From Bacteroidota bacterium (GTDB taxonomy: Bacteria; Bacteroidota; Bacteroidia; Chitinophagales; LD1), in contig JAQBNQ010000152.1 of the NCBI GenBank assembly GCA_028288545.1, positions 1-6,824 of the forward strand: a DNA stretch of 6,824 nt, given 5' to 3'. A model generated the notes under the pieces. The model searched no databases. It saw nothing but the letters and a program-made list of their open reading frames with translations, and was not told the origin of the DNA. Positions 1 to 5,010 of this stretch are shown piece by piece; the stretch's first letter is position 1; the number at the start of each line of letters is the position of its first letter. Position numbers and translations under genes: made by a program.

Positions 1-371
1 TTATTGATGAGATATCTCAAAGAACAGATTCATCCCCAGCGGCCATTTTTGACGCATTATACAATAAAATGTCAGCTGTAATAAGTTTTGGTCGCATGGG
101 TAAATTTGATTATTTGGCAATGATAGGAAAACTATCATTGGCCCCGATAGAACCAGGTTCTGCTTATATGCTGGGTGCCACGGGGCCAGTTCCCGGCGGG
201 CGTCTATTGTTTTGTGGAGATGAAAATGCACATCTGACTATACCTGACTTAGAAGCCCTGCTTATTAACTTAAATGCGCACCTAAACTTATTCTTTGGTA
301 TGCAAGTATTAGAGGACGCCTTGTGCAACTGGCAGAAAAGCCCCGGTGATTATAAATATTTTGGCGGCTAA
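1..371 (+). CDS. C-terminal part of a probable alpha-glutamyl/putrescinyl-thymine pyrophosphorylase clade 3-like protein (5' end outside window)
   Basis: The frame is open from base 3 and ends with TAA at 369-371, giving about 122 residues; the true start lies before the window. The internal ATG at 69 is not a convincing start because the frame continues upstream with protein-like sequence. Segments such as FGRMGKFDYL, APIEPGSAYMLGATGP, RLLFCGD and, near the end, GMQVLEDALCNWQKSP resemble what I remember of the C-terminal half of proteins annotated as alpha-glutamyl/putrescinyl-thymine pyrophosphorylase clade 3. The family was named by computational analysis of enzymes linked to hypermodified thymine in phage DNA; a biochemical role for the cellular clade 3 members is not established to my knowledge. 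The gene converges on the minus-strand toxin-antitoxin operon, so it has its own transcript. The identification is from memory of motifs and is moderately sure; that it is a real coding end is much surer. Confidence 0.6.
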   Translation, partial: IDEISQRTDSSPAAIFDALYNKMSAVISFGRMGKFDYLAMIGKLSLAPIEPGSAYMLGATGPVPGGRLLFCGDENAHLTIPDLEALLINLNAHLNLFFGMQVLEDALCNWQKSPGDYKYFGG

Positions 372-400
372 ATTGCGCCATCAAAATCATCATTAGCTAA

Positions 401-487
401 TCATAATACTGGTTTTATCGCATCCAGATCATTTTGGTTTAGAGCCTCGCAAAGAATCGAATCCAGATTCTTCTCGTTCAGATTCAT
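401..487 (-). CDS. possible 28-residue small protein downstream of the higB-higA/ImmA operon
   Basis: An ATG (485-487) lies 8 bp after the TAA of the ImmA-fusion gene, on the same strand, and the frame runs 28 codons to TGA at 401-403. The predicted peptide begins MNLNEKNLDSIL and has an amphipathic, acidic/asparagine-rich helix-like character. The tight spacing would allow co-transcription and translational coupling. I recognise no family. It could equally be a chance frame in the 124-bp gap between the two convergent genes, and no ribosome binding site supports it. Confidence 0.2.
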   Translation of the reverse strand: MNLNEKNLDSILCEALNQNDLDAIKPVL

Positions 488-495
488 AGTTAATC

Positions 496-1578
496 TTAAG
501 GGGCTATGTCGTCCCAATTATATCTTCTCTTATATGCATTCAAATATTTGGGACTTATGAATCCTCTGTATTGAAGTTGTCCCACTACTATCCCAGGAGA
601 CACTCCCGCTTCCGCAGCGAAATTTATTATGTTGCGTTTATTACCGCGAATCTCTGGGAGTTTAGACTGCAAATCACGGGGGATTAGCATTTCGCCAGCA
701 AAAATATTAGCCTCCCTTTCTTCATGATTCCTTTCTTTCTCGCCGCCAACTTCCTCTAAAAAAAAGGATTTACTGCCATGCAGCAGAATATGTCCTGCCT
801 CATGAAAGAAGGTAAACCAAAATTGATCATCAGAGAGATATCGAAAACTTAACAATAGTAGGGCCCTATGTTGATTAATAAATTTAGTTGCACCACTTGC
901 ACGACAACCCGCAGGTGACCGTACTATAGCAACTGCAACGCCACACTCTGCACACATGTTTATCAGTTCCGGAAGAAATTCCTTCGGGTTCTTTTTTCTG
1001 GTTAACATACGTGCAACTTTCAACTTTTCTTCAAATAAAGTCTCACTCCAAGGACCGCATTCTATTTTTTCACCGCTAATTTCGCCCTGTCTCAACCATG
1101 CCGTCACTGCAGCATTTTCGGCTTTGAATGTAGTACTCGTTCTAAATGCAATTGCTTCAATTTTTTCTTCGTATTCTCTTCGCCATTCCTGTACACTGTC
1201 AACATTGAAAAACCTTAAGCATTCCGCTACTTTGTTTTTGGTTTGCTTTATCCACCCAAATTTGACCATATCCGCGACCGGCAATTCCTTAACCCATTTT
1301 TCCTCCTCTAAAATCTTTACTCGTTTAAAATCCTCTTGATATTGATTTTCACGCCTCAACCAAAACTCAGCCGATGCCCCAAGAATTGATTCTAATTTAT
1401 CCGCAATATCCTCGGTAATACCTATATAGCCACCTAATAATTCATTGACATAATCAGTAGTAGCATTCATCTCCTTTGCAAATTTTGGAACCGAAAGTCC
1501 TTGTTCCGATAAAATATCTGCAATTGTAGCGCCGGGGGGTGATGCCCAATTAGGCTCAAAATTGGTTACTGTATTCAT
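496..1578 (-). CDS. HigA-type HTH antitoxin domain fused to an ImmA/IrrE metallopeptidase
   Basis: The 360-residue protein has two parts. Residues about 15-85 form a HigA/XRE-like helix-turn-helix region (ATIADILSEQGLSVPKFA, then LLGGYIGITEDIADKLESIL and AEFWLRRENQYQ), the pattern seen in HigA antitoxins. Residues about 185-340 are an ImmA/IrrE (M78, COG2856) zinc protease domain with the metal motif HEAGH at 259-263 and the downstream glutamate motif EREANIFAGEMLIP (third ligand probably E289). The ATG overlaps the TGA of the upstream HigB-like gene as ATGA (1575-1578), which fixes the start and suggests translational coupling. By family knowledge the N-terminal part would bind and neutralise the toxin and repress the operon, while ImmA-type proteases cleave regulators. 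That the protease acts on this antitoxin or another target is inference. Length and motifs are intact; it acts in the cytoplasm. Confidence 0.85.
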   Translation of the reverse strand: MNTVTNFEPNWASPPGATIADILSEQGLSVPKFAKEMNATTDYVNELLGGYIGITEDIADKLESILGASAEFWLRRENQYQEDFKRVKILEEEKWVKELPVADMVKFGWIKQTKNKVAECLRFFNVDSVQEWRREYEEKIEAIAFRTSTTFKAENAAVTAWLRQGEISGEKIECGPWSETLFEEKLKVARMLTRKKNPKEFLPELINMCAECGVAVAIVRSPAGCRASGATKFINQHRALLLLSFRYLSDDQFWFTFFHEAGHILLHGSKSFFLEEVGGEKERNHEEREANIFAGEMLIPRDLQSKLPEIRGNKRNIINFAAEAGVSPGIVVGQLQYRGFISPKYLNAYKRRYNWDDIAP

Positions 1579-1901
1579 TTTAGTCGATCAATTTTTAAAA
1601 TTTGAATCCGGCTTACTTTTGACAGATTTACAATCCCATCTTCAAGGTAATCCAACTTTACATGATTAGGACAAATTACCATACAATGTTCTCCACACAA
1701 ATCTATTTTGTAACTAAGATTAGGGACAGGGGTAAGTTCCGTTAAGCGGCCAACAATAACATCTTTTAATGACTTGTAAGCACGAAAATCTGCCAAACGT
1801 GTTTGTAAGTATTTTGTCACGTCATCCCCGTAAACCTGTTTGGCTTTATGCTCGTCTTCACAAATGGCCCTGATATCTCTATCCTGAAATGACAATTCCA
1901 A
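1575..1901 (-). CDS. higB: HigB-like (RelE superfamily) toxin
   Basis: The product has 108 residues and starts MELSFQDRDIRAICED, the N-terminal pattern typical of HigB toxins, followed by LQTRLADFRAYKSLKDV and, in the C-terminal beta-sheet region, LSYKIDLCGEHCMVICPN. HigB proteins are ribosome-associated mRNA interferases of the RelE/ParE fold, usually around 90-110 residues, so this is full length. The start codon is TTG (1899-1901); there is no in-frame ATG nearby, and the family N-terminus begins exactly here. No Shine-Dalgarno sequence is visible upstream, which is normal in Bacteroidota. The gene is first in its operon and overlaps the antitoxin-protease gene by 4 bp, toxin first, as in classical higBA loci. 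Regulation is probably by the HigA-like domain binding near 1936-1959. The function is inferred from family resemblance and gene order. Confidence 0.8.
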   Translation of the reverse strand: MELSFQDRDIRAICEDEHKAKQVYGDDVTKYLQTRLADFRAYKSLKDVIVGRLTELTPVPNLSYKIDLCGEHCMVICPNHVKLDYLEDGIVNLSKVSRIQILKIDRLK

Positions 1902-1919
1902 TTATTCTTATTTATAAAG

Positions 1920-1952
1920 TAAATATAAAAAATAGTTTAAATTTTACCGAAA
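1920..1952 (-). promoter_or_regulatory. candidate Bacteroidota-type promoter of higB
   Basis: On the minus strand TATATTTA (1920-1927) matches the Bacteroidota -7 consensus TAnnTTTG at all but the last base. TTTC (1949-1952) matches the -33 TTTG with one difference, and the spacer is 21 bp. This would start transcription about a dozen bases before the TTG start codon. Both boxes are imperfect and the region is AT-rich, so chance matches are easy. Confidence 0.25.
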
Positions 1953-1959
1953 TTTTAAA
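1936..1959. promoter_or_regulatory. candidate operator: imperfect inverted repeat upstream of higB
   Basis: The arms TTTAAATTTT and AAATTTTAAA pair at 9 of 10 positions around a 4-bp centre ACCG. The repeat lies about 35 bp upstream of the higB start and overlaps the putative -33 box, where autorepression by a HigA-like dimer would be expected. The AT-rich composition weakens the case. Confidence 0.3.
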
Positions 1960-2040
1960 GTGCATTCATCAGGTTTTTCACATCCATCCGAAATTGACAG
2001 AATATAATTTAACCTACAAATCTGCAGCCGCGTCATGCTA

Positions 2041-2124
2041 TTTCACTGCATCACCTCCCCAATCCCCTTACATTTTAAACACAAAAACTGCACCTGGCTA
2101 TTGCCTTTGCCCTGGCATTTATCG
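2041..2124 (-). pseudogene. 3'-end relic (26 codons plus stop) of a paralogue of the cysteine-rich lipoprotein gene
   Basis: This 84-bp segment matches 3499-3582 at 81 of 84 positions in the same orientation. Read on the minus strand it encodes the last 26 residues of the gene at 3501-4640 (DKCQGKG ... FLCLKCKGIGEVMQ) and its TGA stop, in frame, with one amino-acid change (S to N) and two synonymous changes. Beyond 2124 the similarity stops abruptly: the next codon is CAC where the intact gene has TGC, and a stop codon follows in frame at 2148-2150. No start exists, so it is a fragment and not a gene. It is either the remains of a tandem paralogue or a duplication made when the yhcG segment arrived. 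Confidence 0.85.
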
Positions 2125-2192
2125 TGCCGCGGTAACAGTTGGTTGTATTAGTTCTTCAGCCGTCATGCGTTTTTCGCTTTTGTATTGCAGCT

Positions 2193-2219
2193 AATTTGGC
2201 AACCAGCGGTTGCCAAATT
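2193..2219. repeat. perfect inverted repeat (12-bp arms, AGC/GCT centre) immediately downstream of yhcG
   Basis: The arms AATTTGGCAACC (2193-2204) and GGTTGCCAAATT (2208-2219) are perfectly complementary around AGC. The palindrome starts 8 bp after the yhcG stop codon on that gene's strand. No T-run follows on either strand, so it is not a standard intrinsic terminator, though it could protect or end the yhcG transcript. Its arm length and centre match the two palindromes inside yhcG. Confidence 0.85.
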
Positions 2220-2226
2220 GTTTCAT

Positions 2227-3267
2227 TCACTCCCTGTTTTCAATATGCTTTTTCGATATTTCTATGGCCTGGTGTAACTTTTGTTGCAGTAATTTTTTGC
2301 TGGGCAGTTCAGTCAGGTATTCAGCTACTTTAATCCCTGCCTTGCTTAGTTGTAATAGTTCTATTTGCTCCTTATTTCCTTCGGCACAAAGTATTAAGCC
2401 TACTGGCGTTTGTTCGCCAGCCTGCATTTCATTCTTTTCCAGCCAGCGCAGGTATAATTCCATTTGCGATTTGTAGCTTGCTTTAAACTTCCCTAATTTA
2501 AGATCAATGGCAACCAGGCGTTTTAATTTGCGGTGGTAAAAGAGCAGATCAAGCCTAAAATCTTCCCTATCAATAACCATTCTTTTTTGGCGTTCAACAA
2601 AAGTAAAGCCCTGCCCCAACTCTAATATAAAGCTCTCTAACTCTCTTAAAATGGCATCTTCCAGGTTCTTTTCATTGAATGTATTTTTCAAACCAAGAAA
2701 ATCAAGAAAATACGGGTCTCTGAAAATCAGGTCGGGCGTTAGTTTATCCTCATCCCTAAGTTGTTTTAGTTCTTGTTTTATCAATTGCCCCGGCTTTTTG
2801 CTGATAGCTGTACGTTCGTAAAGCATACTATCAATTTTTTCACGAAGTGTTCTTACACTCCATCTTTCTATCCGGCACATTTCGGCATAAAACTCACGTT
2901 GCAAGGGCTGTTTAAGCGGTATTAATGCAATGATGTGGGTCCAACTCAATTGTCGTATCAGCGATACGACAATTTCTTTATCCTGAAAAACCCCGGCAAA
3001 CTGGATCATCCGGCGCATATTCTTTTCGGTAAACCCAGTGCCATATTGCTCTACCAATTGTCGCGACAGCGTCGCGACAATCCGCTCACCATAGCCGCCG
3101 CGCTTGTTTTGGAGCGTCTCTGTGCTTATGCGGTTACCAATTCGCCAATACAACAAGGTAAGTGTGGCATTTACTGTTTGGGCAACGTGTTGCTTGCTTT
3201 CCTCAATAAGTGCCGCAACATCTTTTAAAAGTTGCTGCTCGGTATTTATTTTTTTTAGCTTGCCCAT
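2227..3267 (-). CDS. yhcG: YhcG-type PDDEXK nuclease (DUF1016)
   Basis: The 346-residue protein has the full YhcG architecture. Residues about 10-155 form the N-terminal DUF1016_N helical/DNA-binding region (TLLYWRIGNRI, GGYGERIVATLSRQL, FTEKNMRRMIQF, RQLSWTHIIALIPLK, EFYAEMCRIERWSVRTLREKI). Residues about 175-330 form the PDDEXK nuclease domain with DPYFLDFL, E206 or a nearby glutamate in the AILRELE helix, D240 in FRLDLLFYHRKLKRL, and the D255-x-K257 motif in AIDLKLGKF. The catalytic set looks intact. Family members are annotated as DNA nucleases, often in mobile or defence contexts; the substrate here is unknown. The ATG at 3265-3267 gives the usual N-terminus. It stands alone on the minus strand between the lipoprotein gene and the higB region, and is bracketed by 84-bp direct repeats. 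Unusually, two perfect palindromes lie inside the coding sequence. Confidence 0.93.
   Translation of the reverse strand: MGKLKKINTEQQLLKDVAALIEESKQHVAQTVNATLTLLYWRIGNRISTETLQNKRGGYGERIVATLSRQLVEQYGTGFTEKNMRRMIQFAGVFQDKEIVVSLIRQLSWTHIIALIPLKQPLQREFYAEMCRIERWSVRTLREKIDSMLYERTAISKKPGQLIKQELKQLRDEDKLTPDLIFRDPYFLDFLGLKNTFNEKNLEDAILRELESFILELGQGFTFVERQKRMVIDREDFRLDLLFYHRKLKRLVAIDLKLGKFKASYKSQMELYLRWLEKNEMQAGEQTPVGLILCAEGNKEQIELLQLSKAGIKVAEYLTELPSKKLLQQKLHQAIEISKKHIENRE
2948..2974. repeat. perfect inverted repeat inside yhcG (12-bp arms, AGC/GCT centre)
   Basis: The arms AATTGTCGTATC (2948-2959) and GATACGACAATT (2963-2974) are perfectly complementary around AGC. On the coding strand the palindrome spans codons I99 to L107, encoding IVVSLIRQL. 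It shares its outer seven base pairs and its centre with the palindrome at 3057-3081. Confidence 0.9.
3057..3081. repeat. perfect inverted repeat inside yhcG (11-bp arms, AGC/GCT centre)
   Basis: The arms ATTGTCGCGAC (3057-3067) and GTCGCGACAAT (3071-3081) are perfectly complementary around AGC. In the mRNA a further G-U pair (3082 with 3056) would extend it to 12 pairs. On the coding strand it spans codons I63 to L71, encoding IVATLSRQL. It lies 109 bp from the second intragenic palindrome and begins at the equivalent codon. Confidence 0.9.
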
Positions 3268-3500
3268 ATTACTTTTTAAAAGTCTCCGCAGTGCCTAGGT
3301 AATCTATTACATCCTTTATAGCCAATTTCCGTGACCCTCTTTATCCGTTTATTCAGTTCATTTTCTTCGGAACTTATCAGTGCTTTTCCCAAAAGTAAAT
3401 TTATAAAAAGAGGGGAGTTGCGGAAGTTTCCTTTTGGAGATACTGAACGAAATCCGCTCAAATATTAATAGGGCCTCAACAGTAAGTAAAAAGCAGCCTT
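3268..3500. other. 233-bp spacer between the lipoprotein gene and yhcG
   Basis: This presumably holds the yhcG promoter. On the minus strand TACTTTTG (3390-3397) is a perfect match to the -7 consensus TAnnTTTG, but no TTTG is visible at the -33 distance. A 13-bp palindrome, ACTTTT-T-AAAAGT (3271-3283), sits 3 bp before the yhcG start codon and could influence translation. A 61-codon minus-strand frame (3276-3461) starts MSGFRSVSPKGNF and ends 8 bp before yhcG; I recognise no family and do not call it a gene, though an upstream small ORF cannot be excluded. Confidence 0.5.
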
Positions 3501-3582
3501 TCACTGCATCACCTCCCCAATTCCCTTACATTTTAAACATAAAAACTGCACCTGGCTACTGCCTTTGCCCTGGCATTTATCG
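3499..3582 (-). repeat. 84-bp direct repeat, right copy (3' end of the lipoprotein gene)
   Basis: This is the intact partner of 2041-2124: same orientation, 81 of 84 identical, start-to-start distance 1458 bp. It comprises the last 26 codons and the stop of the gene at 3501-4640 plus two bases beyond. The two copies bracket yhcG exactly like duplicated target ends. A short shared GCAGCC also lies outside the left edge of both copies (2024-2029, offset by 11 bp; 3493-3498, adjacent), possibly by chance. Confidence 0.85.
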
Positions 3583-4640
3583 CAACTTAGTTTGCCGGAT
3601 CCGTGGCAGTAGTTGCAGGTGTTGTTAGGGTTTATTTTGCAAGCGGTGCATTCGGTTTTGCCCAAGCCGTGGCAGTTTTGGCAGGTGCTGGCTCCGCGGC
3701 CATGGCAGGCGTGGCAAGCTATGCGGCCTTTGCTGTTGCAGGCCATGCAGGGCAGTTTGCCTTTCCCGTTGCACTTTGCACATCCATTACCAAAGCAGGC
3801 CATACAATTTTTGGAGCCCTGCCCAAAGCAGGATATACAGGATTTACTCCCTTCACCAGAACAGGAACTGCAGTTTTTAGAACCCATTCCAAAACACGAG
3901 CTGCAATCGCGGCTTCGTGTGCCGCCGCATAAAAAACATTGTTTGGTGGCATCAATGCCACAAACGCAATTTTTTGAGCCGCCGCCATAGCAGGCGGTGC
4001 AGGTTGTGGGTCGCCACACGGCGCCGGCACCATTGCAGGCGCTGCAAAAACTATAATTGCCAGGTGGCTTTTGTCCGTTGCGGTAGCGGGTGTTTTCAAA
4101 TAATGGAGTAATGGTATTATCAGCCGCGTTTACGTAGCCTACTTTATTAGCCCCGGTGGCCACCGTGTACCATCCGTTTTTAGCCGAAAGTACCAGCACC
4201 GCCGAGTTCCTTTTAAACGTACACTTCAGTTGCCCCTCTGTTGCAGATGGCTTGGATAAAACCCTGCCCTCGTTGGCCACGGCCTTATAAATTTCTGCGC
4301 GGTCCAGGCTCATGGCGGCTCCGGTTTGCGATCTTACCGAGTCGCGGCCCCAGGGTTCGAGTTCAATTTCGGTTCCAAATTCGGTTTTTAAAACGATGCG
4401 CGTAGCCCCGTTTCTATATGTTACTTCCGATTCGCCCCATACTATCTTTAATTTTCCGTTTTCAAATTCGGGTGCAAATTTTGCTTTAAAATCGCCTTCC
4501 AGCATTCCGGCTTCTTCATCGGCTTCCCCGGCGTCTATCACAAACCCGATGGAGGATTCAATTAAGCCTTCCATGGCAATACAGCCGGGTAAAACAAAAA
4601 GCATGGCTATCAATAAAAAGGGAAGTAATTTTTTACGCAT
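3501..4640 (-). CDS. lipoprotein with SH3-like domain and long DnaJ-type CxxC zinc-finger-like array
   Basis: The 379-residue product starts with a lipoprotein signal: MRKK, a hydrophobic core, then the lipobox LPGC with the lipidated cysteine at 20. Acidic residues do not follow the cysteine closely, so the typical Bacteroidota surface-export signal is not obvious and a periplasm-facing membrane anchor is likelier. Residues about 30-110 are a beta-rich region I do not recognise. Residues about 121-175 resemble a bacterial SH3 domain (VLSKPSATEGQLKCTFKRNS ... NGWYTVATGANKVGYV). Residues 199-371 contain fifteen CxxC motifs plus one CVC, mostly CxxCxGxG, as in the zinc-binding domain of DnaJ. 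No J-domain is present. The function is unknown; metal binding or protein-folding/redox roles are conjecture. The cysteines should bind metal or form disulfides outside the cytoplasm. The 3' end is duplicated at 2041-2124. Confidence 0.8.
   Translation of the reverse strand: MRKKLLPFLLIAMLFVLPGCIAMEGLIESSIGFVIDAGEADEEAGMLEGDFKAKFAPEFENGKLKIVWGESEVTYRNGATRIVLKTEFGTEIELEPWGRDSVRSQTGAAMSLDRAEIYKAVANEGRVLSKPSATEGQLKCTFKRNSAVLVLSAKNGWYTVATGANKVGYVNAADNTITPLFENTRYRNGQKPPGNYSFCSACNGAGAVWRPTTCTACYGGGSKNCVCGIDATKQCFLCGGTRSRDCSSCFGMGSKNCSSCSGEGSKSCISCFGQGSKNCMACFGNGCAKCNGKGKLPCMACNSKGRIACHACHGRGASTCQNCHGLGKTECTACKINPNNTCNYCHGSGKLSCDKCQGKGSSQVQFLCLKCKGIGEVMQ
3573..3905 (-). repeat. 33-bp (11-codon) period of CxxC units inside the lipoprotein gene
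   Basis: The first cysteines of successive CxxC motifs fall at residues 246, 257, 268, 279, 287, 298, 309, 320, 331, 342 and 353, that is, every 11 residues with a single 8-residue step. The units read like GSKNCSSCFGQ. The DNA copies have diverged, so this is an old expansion preserved at the protein level and not a fresh satellite. Confidence 0.8.
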
Positions 4641-5010
4641 GGGCTGGGGGTTTAGCTTTGGGGTTACGTAGGACCGAATATATAAATTATTTGAATCTGA
4701 TGGTATCTCCGATTCTGCTATTTGAAATTCGGCGGCCCTGTTGTAACCACCGAATCGCCTTAGGCGGGTAATGAAATCCCTCTAGCCCCGCAACACACAT
4801 TAAAATAAATTATACATTATTAGATTGACTAAAAATATAAGTGGCTTAAAATCAGGTATTTAATGGGGTTTCTATTATTTCTACTTTTTGGGGAACAGGG
4901 TGTGTGAGAATGAGGCATAATTTATTGATTGTCAAGCTTTAATAAGTTATGTGTTGGGGAGATGGAGTTTCTATTTTTATCTATTTTAGAAACAGCCTCT
5001 GTTTTCTGCT
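4641..5010. other. non-coding stretch between the lipoprotein gene and the uvrB leader
   Basis: The lipoprotein gene and uvrB diverge from this region, so both control regions should lie here or just to the right. I see an imperfect inverted repeat (ATTCGGCGG 4727-4735 with CCACCGAAT 4747-4755, 8 of 9 pairs), a short CGCCT-T-AGGCG hairpin (4756-4766), and an AT-rich tract from about 4800 to 4990 with a 7-bp stem (4967-4973 with 4987-4993). Short frames here show no family resemblance. TATATTCG on the minus strand (4675-4682) is a weak -7 candidate for the lipoprotein gene. Confidence 0.6.

Larger units (their letters stand above)
1902..2226. other. 325-bp non-coding stretch between higB and yhcG
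   Basis: Bases 1902-2040 are very AT-rich and hold the presumed control region of higB. Bases 2041-2124 are a relic of another gene's 3' end. Bases 2125-2192 show nothing I recognise. Bases 2193-2219 are a perfect palindrome just behind yhcG. Frames on the plus strand here have no family resemblance and cross the relic antisense, so I do not call them. Confidence 0.8.

Noticed and set aside
118..140. Inverted repeat CAATGATAG / CTATCATTG with a 5-nt loop inside the first gene
   Set aside because: A single 9-bp match in a coding region of this length is within what chance gives, and it lacks the AGC centre of the yhcG palindromes.
452..472. 7-bp stem AAGAATC / GATTCTT between the convergent genes as a bidirectional terminator
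   Set aside because: The stem is weak, the loop is 7 nt, and no T-run follows on either strand.
1889..2333. Overlapping plus-strand frames across the higB upstream region and the end of yhcG
   Set aside because: They lie antisense to the 3'-end relic and to yhcG and show no family resemblance.
2193..3081. The three palindromes as a CRISPR array
   Set aside because: They are internally palindromic, differ in sequence, have uneven spacing (109 and 755 bp) and two are within a conserved coding region.
3603..4099. Alanine/proline-rich long frames on both strands within the lipoprotein gene
   Set aside because: They are by-products of the repetitive Cys/Gly codons of the real gene; the lipobox, SH3 and CxxC pattern belong to the 3501-4640 frame.
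4675..4682. TATATTCG on the minus strand as the lipoprotein gene's promoter
   Set aside because: It has one mismatch to the -7 box and no TTTG at the -33 distance, so the support is too thin for a separate feature.
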